In this document: positions 7,579-14,406 of the stretch, one piece after another
How positions within the stretch are numbered: position 1 is the first letter of the stretch
Layout of the letters: each line of letters starts with the position of its first letter
Origin: a virus
Reading direction: 5' to 3' (one strand)
DNA: 24,303 nt
Virus record (IMG/VR): IMGVR_UViG_3300027763_000236
Span: 1-24,303 of that record
The notes under the pieces: generated by a model
Seen by the model: the letters and a program-made list of their open reading frames with translations, nothing else
Databases searched by the model: none
Told to the model about the DNA's origin: nothing
Program-made: the position numbers and the translations under genes

Positions 7579-9410
7579 TAGCTATTACCCTTTGCTTTCT
7601 TTTTTGGTTCAACTGTAGGCTCAGTTGCAGTTATGCCAAGTTTGTCCATATATTGTTTTTCAATTTTTGCTAGACGAGCCTTCTTTGGTGAACGACTAGT
7701 AACTGGCTTGTTTCGTTTTGCTTCTTCTTTTTTAGCTCTACCAGTAGACATAATTTCAAAAGCTTTGTCTTTATCTGCTTCAATTTGAGCCTGAGTTTCT
7801 TTTATGAGAGCTTCTCTGTCTTCTACTGCTTTTTGTCCACGAGTTGTTAATGCTTCACGCTCTACTGAACGCATAGTATCCCAATTACGAGGCTTTTCTG
7901 GGGCTGCATCTTCTGGTTTAGGGGCGTTAGGGTGTGAAGGTGCAGGCGTGACATCTTCGTAGCCTATAGTGCGTGCTCCAGCTCCCCTTAGTTGTTCAAA
8001 AGTTAGTGGCACACCTTTTTCATTTAAGTGCGGAACGTGCATACCTTGGTCGTTAATTACTTTCATACCATAGTGTTGTCCATATGGCACAATTTTTACG
8101 TCTTCTAACTTAGGCATCTTAAGTTGTTTACCTAGAGGGTCAAAAGCAGCAAGTTGTCCTTCTACTGCAGTTCCTTTTTTACCTCGCATAATCTTTGTAC
8201 CTGCAGGAAGTGCATTAGGGTGTACATATACCATAGGAATAGTTTTAGGATTTGTTACTGCACGTGTTCCTGGAGCAATTCCTTTACGTACTGGTTTTGT
8301 TTCACCTACACGAGATGTTCCTTCGTTTGCATCAACATCAAAACCTTCTACGTGAGTATACGGTCCTGCGTTCAGTGCATCCCACTCAGGTCCACCTTTT
8401 TCAGTTCCTTGGGTAGACTGTTTTAGTTTATATTTAACTAATTGAGGGTTTAGGCCCATATATTTTGCACGTTTAGCAGGGTCTGGGTGATTAAGTGCAC
8501 TATTAATTTCTGAAAGTCTTTCAAAAACAAATCTATTATTATCGATGTTTGTTCTTCCAAGTTTTAATCCCTTAGAAAGAGCAGAAATCTCATTTGGTAC
8601 TGGGTGTTCAACTAATGCGTGAGCACGGTCAATATCAGTTGATGACAATGGGACAGGTGAACGCTTACCGCCCATACTAGCCCAATATTCAGGGTTACTC
8701 ATAGATTGGTTAGCCATGTGAAGAGAATTAGTAGCCATTCTTACGTGTACAGTAGCTTCATGAGGTTTACCATTATCTAAAGCAGCATGAGCTCTTTGTA
8801 AAGCTGCTTCAGTAACTGCTAGATGCATACCAATTTGTTGGTGAGCTTCTCTTGCAGGATGAAGAGGGTCATTTTCAACAGTTGTTTTAAGGTCATTCCA
8901 ATGGTCTGTAAGAATTTTAAAGTTAGATTGGGTATCGTTTATAATTGGACGTAGCTTTTTAGTGGCTGCAAATGCGCCGGGAAAAGGCATATTTTTTCTA
9001 AGTTTATCCTCATATTCAGAACCAGCATCAGACACCCCACTTAAAGGCTTCATTAATTCTTCTTTAGACAGCTTTTGTCTTGGTTGGTCGGTAGGGGCAG
9101 CAGCAAGAGTTCTATTACCGTGAATATCTGAGTTTACACCAACAACTAACCCACCTTTATTAATGTGTGCCCACATCTGGCTCTTTTTTTCAAACTGCTC
9201 TGGAAGTCTAAGTCCAGGCTTTAGGTCAATTATTCCTGATGAAGCTGGCTTAGCTGCAGATTCTTTTTCTACAGCTTCTAGTTCTGGAGACTTTACCCAA
9301 CCACTTGAAGTATCAGAAGCAGCAGAAGATGACTGTTCTGTCGAGTTTTCTCCATTTACAGGAGTGCCTCCAGCTCCGCCGTGGCCTTTACCAAATTCTT
9401 CTAGACTCAT
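7578..9410 (-). CDS. Large hydrophilic protein, 610 aa, paralogous segments with the 637-aa protein
   Basis: The N-terminus (1-60) is Gly/Ser/Ala-rich and disordered. A helical region (about 145-240) contains the shared hairpin (about 195-238, VTEAALQRAHAALDNGK), followed at 261-278 by DRAHALVEHPVPNEISAL, also shared with the 637-aa protein. Residues about 370-480 look more beta-like and ordered (RAVTNPKTIPMVYVHPNAL, then MKVINDQGMHVPHLNEKG). The last 120 residues are a charged Lys/Glu helix with a basic tail. Start and stop overlap both neighbours by one base. No known family is recognised. Size, order and internal similarity suggest it and its neighbours act together. Confidence 0.75.
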   Translation of the reverse strand: MSLEEFGKGHGGAGGTPVNGENSTEQSSSAASDTSSGWVKSPELEAVEKESAAKPASSGIIDLKPGLRLPEQFEKKSQMWAHINKGGLVVGVNSDIHGNRTLAAAPTDQPRQKLSKEELMKPLSGVSDAGSEYEDKLRKNMPFPGAFAATKKLRPIINDTQSNFKILTDHWNDLKTTVENDPLHPAREAHQQIGMHLAVTEAALQRAHAALDNGKPHEATVHVRMATNSLHMANQSMSNPEYWASMGGKRSPVPLSSTDIDRAHALVEHPVPNEISALSKGLKLGRTNIDNNRFVFERLSEINSALNHPDPAKRAKYMGLNPQLVKYKLKQSTQGTEKGGPEWDALNAGPYTHVEGFDVDANEGTSRVGETKPVRKGIAPGTRAVTNPKTIPMVYVHPNALPAGTKIMRGKKGTAVEGQLAAFDPLGKQLKMPKLEDVKIVPYGQHYGMKVINDQGMHVPHLNEKGVPLTFEQLRGAGARTIGYEDVTPAPSHPNAPKPEDAAPEKPRNWDTMRSVEREALTTRGQKAVEDREALIKETQAQIEADKDKAFEIMSTGRAKKEEAKRNKPVTSRSPKKARLAKIEKQYMDKLGITATEPTVEPKKKAKGNS

Positions 9411-9760
9411 TAGTTATTTCCTAAATCATTTCTGCTTGAACCAGAGTAGCCGCCTACTCCGCCTGAATACCATGAAACTCTTGGCTCAGTATAGATTCTA
9501 TTGATACTTACAATATCATCAATACCTGGTTGCTGACGGTCCCCATACCCATATCTAGGTGGAAAAAGCTGAATCTGCGGCAATGGTGCTTTAACCATTT
9601 GCTGCAGTTTAGCTCCTGGAACTGTCATAACCATTAAAGCTTGCTGGGTAAGTCTTTCTTCATTACTTGCCCAAGGTCCATTATACGACCATTTAGGCTG
9701 TTGTGGGGCCTGAGTCCAAGGTTTTGTGTAATCATAACGACCATCAAATGAGTAACCCAT
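9410..9760 (-). CDS. Hypothetical Tyr/Pro/Gly-rich protein, 116 aa
   Basis: I place the start at the ATG at 9760 (MGYSFDGRYDY), which overlaps the upstream TAA as TAATG and follows AGGTGG at good spacing. A GTG nine bases earlier lies inside that ribosome-binding site and is less likely. The product is rich in aromatic residues, Pro, Gln and Gly (YTKPWTQAPQQPKWSYNGPW near the N-terminus) and ends in a Gly/Ser/Asn-rich tail. Such low-complexity composition is common in small phage virion or assembly proteins. No family is recognised. Confidence 0.7.
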   Translation of the reverse strand: MGYSFDGRYDYTKPWTQAPQQPKWSYNGPWASNEERLTQQALMVMTVPGAKLQQMVKAPLPQIQLFPPRYGYGDRQQPGIDDIVSINRIYTEPRVSWYSGGVGGYSGSSRNDLGNN

Positions 9761-10293
9761 TATGCCCACCTAGGTTTTAAGTAGGATATTCTGTTTGCTC
9801 TTTGAGTGTCAAACTCTCCCGGAGAAGTTGAGCGCATGTTTGATTTACCGTCATTAACTAGATGAGGTGCAGGAACTAACGACATTTCTGGAGTTGCTCT
9901 AGGAATCATATAGACTAGGCCACCATTAATATTAACTTGTTTAGCCTTCATTTGGCGTTTGATACCAGATTGGTCATTAAAGTCTAGGCTCCAGTAATAC
10001 GCACTAGGTTCAATACGTTCACCTTTGTGAACACCGCGCTGGTATGCTTTTTGATTTACACGGTTCTTAATTGAATCTAGTAGGCGGTCATCACGTCTAG
10101 AACGAATTGTACCTAGGTAACCATCAGGATATTCTGCGGAAGGAACACGGCCTGTACCAATACGCATAGCATCAAGGTCACCACGTGCAACAGCTCCACC
10201 GTAACCACCTTGGTTGTTATAGCCATTTAGACCATTACCACCAATAGATTGCCAGTTTTGGTTAGGACTAAAGTTGTTTACTCCGCCAGCCAT
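9760..10293 (-). CDS. Hypothetical protein with Gly/Asn-rich N-terminus, 177 aa
   Basis: Residues 1-35 are a Gly/Asn/Gln-rich disordered leader (NGLNGYNNQGGYGG). Residues about 60-90 are a basic helix (RSRRDDRLLDSIKNRVNQKA). A compact part with likely beta strands follows (YYWSLDFNDQSG, then NINGGLVYMIPRATPEM). The tail is polar and ends in LKPRWA. Start and stop overlap both neighbours as TAATG-type junctions. No family is recognised. Its mix of a disordered leader and small folded core matches its neighbours, suggesting a shared structural or assembly role. Confidence 0.7.
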   Translation of the reverse strand: MAGGVNNFSPNQNWQSIGGNGLNGYNNQGGYGGAVARGDLDAMRIGTGRVPSAEYPDGYLGTIRSRRDDRLLDSIKNRVNQKAYQRGVHKGERIEPSAYYWSLDFNDQSGIKRQMKAKQVNINGGLVYMIPRATPEMSLVPAPHLVNDGKSNMRSTSPGEFDTQRANRISYLKPRWA

Positions 10294-10565
10294 TAGTCAC
10301 TACCAATGCTTCCACCATAAACGGTACCTGTAGTTTCTTTAGAAAGCGCATTAGGTCGACCACGGTCTCGAGCAATTTCTGCGTTGTGAAAGTTAAACAC
10401 GTTTGAACCCTTAGTAAGCTTGCTTTGAGCCAACGCTGCTGGGCCAACTGCTTCAAAATGTTGCACGCTAGCCACTCCTTGACTAACAGGGGTGTGCTGT
10501 AATTTAGCAAATTGGTTTGCGCTAGGCCCCATCTTAGGTGGGTTAGGCTGTGCCATCTTTCCCAT
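10293..10565 (-). CDS. Hypothetical small polar protein, 90 aa
   Basis: The 90-residue product has a Met/Pro/Asn/Lys-rich start (MGKMAQPNPPKMGPSANQF) and a polar, Ala/Gly/Ser-rich remainder with no hydrophobic core that I can define. The ATG overlaps the upstream TAA (TAATG). A second in-frame ATG three codons later is possible. Other open frames in this interval on the same strand are not credible because this one fits the one-base overlap pattern on both sides. No family or function is recognised. Confidence 0.65.
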   Translation of the reverse strand: MGKMAQPNPPKMGPSANQFAKLQHTPVSQGVASVQHFEAVGPAALAQSKLTKGSNVFNFHNAEIARDRGRPNALSKETTGTVYGGSIGSD

Positions 10566-10798
10566 TATTGAGTCCTATACGTTGAAGAAGTCATTGTCTG
10601 AGCACTATAAGGTTTAACTTTTAACCCAGGACCTTTTGCATGAGCAAAGTTCTGAGTCATTTCAGAGTTATAACTTCCTAGCGCATTAGCAGATAGCGAT
10701 ATAGGCGAGGGGGTATAAGAGTTTGCATCCATCATACCACGTGCACCAGGGTCACCCTGAACACTATTAAACTGACCCGCTGAATTAGCGTCGTTCAT
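10565..10798 (-). CDS. Hypothetical small Ser/Asn/Gly-rich protein, 77 aa
   Basis: A 77-residue protein rich in Ser, Asn, Gly, Ala and Thr, with the repeated dipeptide-like pieces DANSAGQ and DANSYTP near the N-terminus. No hydrophobic segment, charged cluster or motif is present, and it is probably disordered. It follows the 144-aa gene after a nine-base gap and overlaps the 90-aa gene by one base. No family is recognised. It appears to belong to the same group of small low-complexity products. Confidence 0.65.
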   Translation of the reverse strand: MNDANSAGQFNSVQGDPGARGMMDANSYTPSPISLSANALGSYNSEMTQNFAHAKGPGLKVKPYSAQTMTSSTYRTQ

Positions 10799-10807
10799 TT
10801 TATCCTC

Positions 10808-11242
10808 TTATAGGTAAGAGTCGGCTTCGGCGTCCTGGAATGAACCATTGACGCTAGCAACAGAAGGAACAAGCTTGGCACTTGCCATGGTAGGTCCTGC
10901 TGAAGGGTCAAGCTGAACAAAGGTAGACTTTGGAGATACACGGTAAGTAGCACCAATCTTTTCAATGTTCTGACGGTTCTGCTTAGTACCAGCACCAGTT
11001 GGGTCCATAGCCTGAGTATTCTTCTTAGGCATTAGTGTGCCTTTAAGAACTGGGGCTGGAGTTACCTGATAGGCATCCATGCCCATTGGTACTCTGTGGC
11101 TGCCTGATGCTGCTGCATCCTGCATAGCTTCGTGGTGAGTTTGGTGTGAACGTGCCATATTATTTCCTGCCGATTCTAAATGATTTGAGGGAGCTCCGGT
11201 ACGACGTCTCATACCATGTCCCATTGATGCCCATGCTGCCAT
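10808..11242 (-). CDS. Hypothetical Met/His/Ala-rich protein, 144 aa
   Basis: The start at 11242 follows a strong ribosome-binding site (AAGGAGTCCTC then ATG), suggesting good expression. The N-terminal 60 residues are rich in Met, His, Arg, Ser and Ala (for example MAAWASMGHGMRRRTG and ARSHQTHHEAMQ) and look disordered or helical. The C-terminal half is polar with a possible beta segment (IGATYRVSPKSTFVQLDP). It is the first gene of the unknown-function block after SpoVS. No family is recognised. Strong translation signals plus simple composition would suit a virion or scaffold component, which is a guess. Confidence 0.65.
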   Translation of the reverse strand: MAAWASMGHGMRRRTGAPSNHLESAGNNMARSHQTHHEAMQDAAASGSHRVPMGMDAYQVTPAPVLKGTLMPKKNTQAMDPTGAGTKQNRQNIEKIGATYRVSPKSTFVQLDPSAGPTMASAKLVPSVASVNGSFQDAEADSYL

Positions 11243-11256
11243 GAGGACTCCTTAAG

Positions 11257-11550
11257 TTAACTTGCTGAAATTGCGAATACTATTGCAGAGATTTCGCCAT
11301 CTCTTGATTCAATAGTAGTAAATCCAGGCTTGCATGTCAGGTCTAAACCCCTTGGGGCTACGTAGCCTCTAGCGATTGCGATTGATTTTACAGCCTGGTT
11401 GACTGCACCTGCGCCTACGGCCCTTAGCTTTACAGCTTTAGTTTCGTAAATAGCGTGTGCAATTGCCGATGCAACTGATTGTGGGTTTGACCCAGCTGAA
11501 ACTCGAAGAAACGGTTCTTCGGTAGATGGGATGTCTAATTCTTCACTCAT
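11257..11550 (-). CDS. spoVS: SpoVS-family protein
   Basis: This 97-residue protein matches the stage V sporulation protein S family across nearly its full length. It has FLRVSAGSNPQSVASAIAHA at the N-terminus, the hallmark VGAGAVNQAVKSIAIARGYV in the middle (about 45-64), and APRGLDLTCKPGFTTI followed by a final beta strand. The family is a small Alba-like alpha/beta fold thought to bind nucleic acid; in Bacillus, SpoVS affects sporulation and septation. About 14 extra acidic residues precede the domain. A phage copy may bind nucleic acid or tune host development; the sequence does not show which. It sits alone after a 55-base gap downstream of the RuvC-like gene, at the boundary between replication genes and the unknown block. 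Confidence 0.93.
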   Translation of the reverse strand: MSEELDIPSTEEPFLRVSAGSNPQSVASAIAHAIYETKAVKLRAVGAGAVNQAVKSIAIARGYVAPRGLDLTCKPGFTTIESRDGEISAIVFAISAS

Positions 11551-11605
11551 TTGTAGTCCTTAAATATACGAGTTATATGCCATCCTCATATTAAGATTAC
11601 ACGGT

Positions 11606-12175
11606 TTACTGTATAAAATCCCTGTATTTGTCATCTTTTATTTGTTCTACAATTTGAGCTTCTATAGCGTTAATATTGCTTCCGCCAGCTAATCTAGCTA
11701 AGGCATAGGCATCAGCGGCGTTATCGTCATTGAATTCAACGCCCCAACGCTTGTACATTTGTAGGAGCATCTCTTGTTTCTTAGAGGTCCCCTTGCCTGT
11801 AGCATACTTTTTAAGAGTCATTGGGGGGATTTGAAGAGGAAGAATTTCTTTATTCCATAAAGTTAATTTAACTGTTGCTGCTAGCTCACCTAATACTAAG
11901 GCGGAATGGGATGCTAAAACAGTGCCTTCCATGGCGACATCTTTGACGTCCCATCGATTTAAAGCAATTTCAAATAACTGCTTATTTAACCAAGTTTGTA
12001 TGTCAGCTAAACGCTGAACACCTCGGTACTCGGATTTTGCAACCCAAGTCATATGCAGATTAGGGAACTCAACAGAAACCACCGAGAGAGCGAACCCTGT
12101 TAGTGATTGGTCAATACCTATTGTTACTTCTTGGCTGCCTATTTTGAGGCCTCCATCGAATTCCTTAATCTTCAT
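11606..12175 (-). CDS. RuvC-like Holliday junction resolvase
   Basis: This 189-residue protein has the RNase H-fold layout of RuvC-type resolvases. The first strand, VTIGIDQSLTGFAL, contains D22; AMEGT carries E83; and the C-terminal NDDNAADAYALA helix contains D150/D151 and D155. These give the acidic residues that bind two metal ions for symmetric cutting of four-way junctions. The basic patch TLKKYATGKGTSKKQ (about 120-134) is typical of the DNA-contacting loop. In phages such enzymes debranch replicated DNA before packaging. It lies just downstream of a PD-(D/E)XK nuclease gene. The family call is strong; true junction specificity is inferred. Confidence 0.88.
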   Translation of the reverse strand: MKIKEFDGGLKIGSQEVTIGIDQSLTGFALSVVSVEFPNLHMTWVAKSEYRGVQRLADIQTWLNKQLFEIALNRWDVKDVAMEGTVLASHSALVLGELAATVKLTLWNKEILPLQIPPMTLKKYATGKGTSKKQEMLLQMYKRWGVEFNDDNAADAYALARLAGGSNINAIEAQIVEQIKDDKYRDFIQ

Positions 12176-12182
12176 TGTATAC

Positions 12183-12614
12183 CTAGTCGGTCGACTTCCA
12201 CATCTTTAAAAACTTCATAAGGCCTTTCACTGAAACTAACAGCCCTAAGCTAGCCGCAGAATGGGCATTAGAAACGGGCTGTGAGCTCTTAGGAGGCTCT
12301 ACAAGTGCGATGTACTTACGTAGTGCTTCTGTCTTAATTAGGAGCACAGCGGTACCGTCAGGGGACGCCTGAGCCCACCATTTAGACTCTGTACCGTTGA
12401 TTCCTGATGGCACAGCGCTATCTACATCACCATTGCGGTATTTGTGGGTTTCTACGTAGATATTTCCAGTTTCATTGGTGCGATAGTCGGTTTTAACTTC
12501 AATAGTTACATTTGGGTCTTGACTATCCTCAAATAGAATATCTAATAGTTGTTCTCCTACTTCACCGCGTTCCATGTCGCGGTCAAAACGTGGTTCAAAT
12601 CCTGTTGCTTTCAT
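12183..12614 (-). CDS. PD-(D/E)XK-type endonuclease-like protein, 143 aa
   Basis: Residues 11-28 (DRDMERGEVGEQLLDILF) followed by VTIEVKTDYRTNETGNIYVE match the core of PD-(D/E)XK nucleases. A helix carries an acidic residue (E17/E21), an Asp precedes the strand (D33), the ExK motif is E39-V40-K41, and a following strand ends in E55. This arrangement resembles small phage endonucleases of the VRR-NUC/resolvase kind. The C-terminal third is Ser/Ala-rich with a basic end. Its ATG overlaps the stop of the 32-aa membrane microprotein (ATGA). Likely role: trimming or cutting DNA intermediates in replication or recombination. The fold is likely and the exact substrate unknown. Confidence 0.65.
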   Translation of the reverse strand: MKATGFEPRFDRDMERGEVGEQLLDILFEDSQDPNVTIEVKTDYRTNETGNIYVETHKYRNGDVDSAVPSGINGTESKWWAQASPDGTAVLLIKTEALRKYIALVEPPKSSQPVSNAHSAASLGLLVSVKGLMKFLKMWKSTD

Positions 12615-12709
12615 TCTTTCTTTCCAAACTTCTCAATTATATTTAAAGCTATTTTCATAATTACATATCCAATAATTAGTCCTACTATAACTAACACTAC
12701 ATTATTCAT
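12611..12709 (-). CDS. Single-pass membrane microprotein, 32 aa
   Basis: A 32-residue frame fills the gap between the Nmad1-like and PD-(D/E)XK genes. It starts at the ATG at 12709, inside the last eight bases of the upstream gene, and ends with a TGA that overlaps the downstream ATG. Residues 4-23 (VVLVIVGLIIGYVIMKIALN) are a continuous hydrophobic helix. The C-terminus (EKFGKKE) is basic, predicting N-terminus out and C-terminus in the cytoplasm. No family is recognised. Its position among DNA-metabolism genes could point to membrane anchoring of replication, superinfection control or lysis timing; all are guesses. A weak upstream GAGTGG is the only ribosome-binding candidate. Confidence 0.6.
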   Translation of the reverse strand: MNNVVLVIVGLIIGYVIMKIALNIIEKFGKKE

Positions 12710-13106
12710 TTGGCCACTCATCATCCAGAACTAGCATTGCAATGATTGCGTAATTAGCCATGTCTAGGAATGAATCCCTTAGACTTTCGTGTTCTGGCTT
12801 TTTCTTTGAATCAATCAAGTTGTTAATACGTGCAAACTTATCCCACATACGAACACGCAAACCATTTAAAGGTCCGCCTGGACTATGTGCAATATTTTTT
12901 GGTCCGTAGTCTTTGTGCTTGCTAAGAAGTACGTGTTTAGCATGTTGAAACTTCTGTTGTACAGCTTCTTCAAACTTTGTGTTCAAACCATTTTTACGGA
13001 TTTCTTCTTTCATAAACGTAGGTAGGTCTTCAAATTTACTCATGTTGTATTCTTCCTCCAGTTTTTCTGTATGCATTTCTGTGTATATTTCTTTCATCTG
13101 TCCCAT
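12702..13106 (-). CDS. Nmad1/DUF1599-like nucleotide-modification-associated protein
   Basis: The core from about residue 50 to 128 has the pattern of the Nmad1 (DUF1599) family. It runs LLSKHKDYGPKNI, a Gly-rich turn, LRVRMWDKFARINNL, then ESLRDSFLDMANYAIIAML. The conserved Lys-Asp-Tyr-Gly, Asp-Lys...Arg and Glu/Asp...Asp-x-Ala-x-Tyr residues suggest an all-helical nucleotide-binding fold related to MazG-type pyrophosphatases. The family was named for its links with phage base-modification genes. The ATG at 13106 has a strong AGGAGG site. A second in-frame ATG at 13043 follows GGAGGAAG and would give a 113-aa product without the Glu/Met-rich leader. It could modify or hydrolyse a (deoxy)nucleotide; the substrate is unknown. 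Confidence 0.7.
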   Translation of the reverse strand: MGQMKEIYTEMHTEKLEEEYNMSKFEDLPTFMKEEIRKNGLNTKFEEAVQQKFQHAKHVLLSKHKDYGPKNIAHSPGGPLNGLRVRMWDKFARINNLIDSKKKPEHESLRDSFLDMANYAIIAMLVLDDEWPNE

Positions 13107-13552
13107 TATAAATTCCTCCTATAATCATTAGAACGACGTGTAATTTCACGACTGACCAAGGATAGGTCACGCTCGTGGTTTGTAAGCAGCATTTCAACTA
13201 ACTTACGATAAGCGTACTTTTCTTCATAGTCATTGTCAAGTTGGACAATCTCTGGATTAATAGAAACCTCTGCTTTGATAGCGGTAATACGCTCACCCTT
13301 TGCCTGAGAACCAACACGCTTGATTAGCATAGTAGTTTCAGTAAAGTCTTTCTTCTTAAGAGCTGCACGCTCTTCTAGTTGAGCCATAGTTAACTGAGAG
13401 TTAATATAGTCAGTCCAAGCAGTTAGGCGAGTAAATAACTCTCCCAACTCCTCAGAACCAATAGCTGTAATATCATTAGGGATACGTACCTGCTCACCTT
13501 CTGGTTTATAAAAGGTAAGCCCCCAGTCTTTAAACTTCTCTAATGCACTCAT
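13106..13552 (-). CDS. Hypothetical helical protein next to the Cas4-like nuclease, 148 aa
   Basis: No family can be named with confidence. The 148-residue product is charged and mostly helical. Residues about 32-70 (GSEELGELFTRLTAWTDYI and beyond) and about 108-145 look like long amphipathic helices, with a Lys/Arg-rich stretch around 64-90 between them. The last residues (SREITRRSNDYRRNL) are strongly basic and could touch DNA. Start and stop overlap the neighbours by one base on both sides, so it is probably made in step with the nuclease upstream. A recombination accessory or nuclease partner is plausible from context only. Confidence 0.7.
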   Translation of the reverse strand: MSALEKFKDWGLTFYKPEGEQVRIPNDITAIGSEELGELFTRLTAWTDYINSQLTMAQLEERAALKKKDFTETTMLIKRVGSQAKGERITAIKAEVSINPEIVQLDNDYEEKYAYRKLVEMLLTNHERDLSLVSREITRRSNDYRRNL

Positions 13553-14406
13553 TAGTCCTCCTTGTAAGGTTCACATTGCTTGCAGGTGCCACCAGGATTG
13601 TTGTTACAATCTGGAGCAACTCCAGCATCAACAGCGTCTACAACTAATTTAGCGTTGTCAAACACGTGGCGGACAAGTTCATAGTCACGCTTAACACTAA
13701 ACTCTTTGTAATCCTGGTCAGCTTTGAGTTCATAAATAAATACAATCTCATTTACATCGTGACCCATACGCTGCATAAGTTCTAGGTAAACCTGACCCTG
13801 CATAATATGTGTAGGGAATGGACGGCGAACGTTCTTCCATGCCTCCATAAAGTTTGCACCAGCATCCATAAAAAGATTAGGTGCTTCTGAACGGATAGTT
13901 CCTGGACCAATTGATTTAATTTCGATAAGAGTATCGTCTCCAATTCCCTTAATCCAACCATCAGTGTGGCCAGCAATACGTAGTGATTCATCTACAAGAG
14001 TTACTTCACGGTACTCCATAGTGTCTTTACCACAATGTGGACAAGTCACCATTCCAATATCAAATATTGAAAAGTCACACGCTGTACAAGTAAAGCGCCC
14101 ATATAGTACGCCCATTTCTTGGAACCAACGTTGCCACTTAGCGTGGATAGTATGGCCTTCATCAAAGATAGACTGCAAACGTAGATTAGGGTTTTCAGCA
14201 ATCTTAGTGTGGCCACTTAGTAGGAAGAACCCTGCACGACGGCAGTAATCCCGTTTAATAATTTCTGATGGATGTAGCACGGTTGTACTACGGTCCCCTA
14301 GAGGCCGAGCCATAAGGTGACGTTCAATATCTCCCATTAAACGTGTTGGTTTCTTTTTTGCATCTAAGAACCTTTTAAGGTCTGATTTACTTGATGATAC
14401 CGCCAT
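13552..14406 (-). CDS. Cas4-like PD-(D/E)XK exonuclease with Fe-S-type cysteines
   Basis: This 284-residue protein belongs to the RecB/Cas4-type PD-(D/E)XK nucleases. It has GHTIH (H85/H88), GHTDG (D149), LIEIKS (E162, K164) and HIMQGQVYLEL (Q203, Y207), the expected order of catalytic and DNA-contact motifs. One cysteine before the core (C55) and three after it (C267, C275, C278) match the four ligands of the 4Fe-4S clusters in Cas4 and AddB. An extra CTAC...CPHC zinc ribbon (C107, C110, C122, C125) is inserted between motif I and the core. Such enzymes resect DNA ends to make single strands for recombination, which fits the nearby RecA-like gene. The start lies directly after the WhiB-like stop. 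Confidence 0.85.
   Translation of the reverse strand: MAVSSSKSDLKRFLDAKKKPTRLMGDIERHLMARPLGDRSTTVLHPSEIIKRDYCRRAGFFLLSGHTKIAENPNLRLQSIFDEGHTIHAKWQRWFQEMGVLYGRFTCTACDFSIFDIGMVTCPHCGKDTMEYREVTLVDESLRIAGHTDGWIKGIGDDTLIEIKSIGPGTIRSEAPNLFMDAGANFMEAWKNVRRPFPTHIMQGQVYLELMQRMGHDVNEIVFIYELKADQDYKEFSVKRDYELVRHVFDNAKLVVDAVDAGVAPDCNNNPGGTCKQCEPYKED

Noticed and set aside
9163-9504. Plus-strand open frame of 113 codons
   Set aside because: It runs opposite the junction of two minus-strand genes linked by a one-base overlap, has Cys/Ser-rich antisense-type composition and no supporting start signal.
10268-10995. Second minus-strand frames within the small-protein block (10268-10510 and 10795-10995)
   Set aside because: They are out of frame with genes that have clean stop/start overlaps and ribosome-binding sites, and their starts lack such signals.
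11551-11605. Promoter for SpoVS in the 55-base gap
   Set aside because: A TATAAC is present on the minus strand, but the hexamer 17 bases upstream matches the -35 consensus at only two positions.
13552-14406. CRISPR-associated Cas4 as part of a CRISPR system
   Set aside because: No repeat-spacer array, cas1 or cas2 is present; the neighbours are phage recombination genes.
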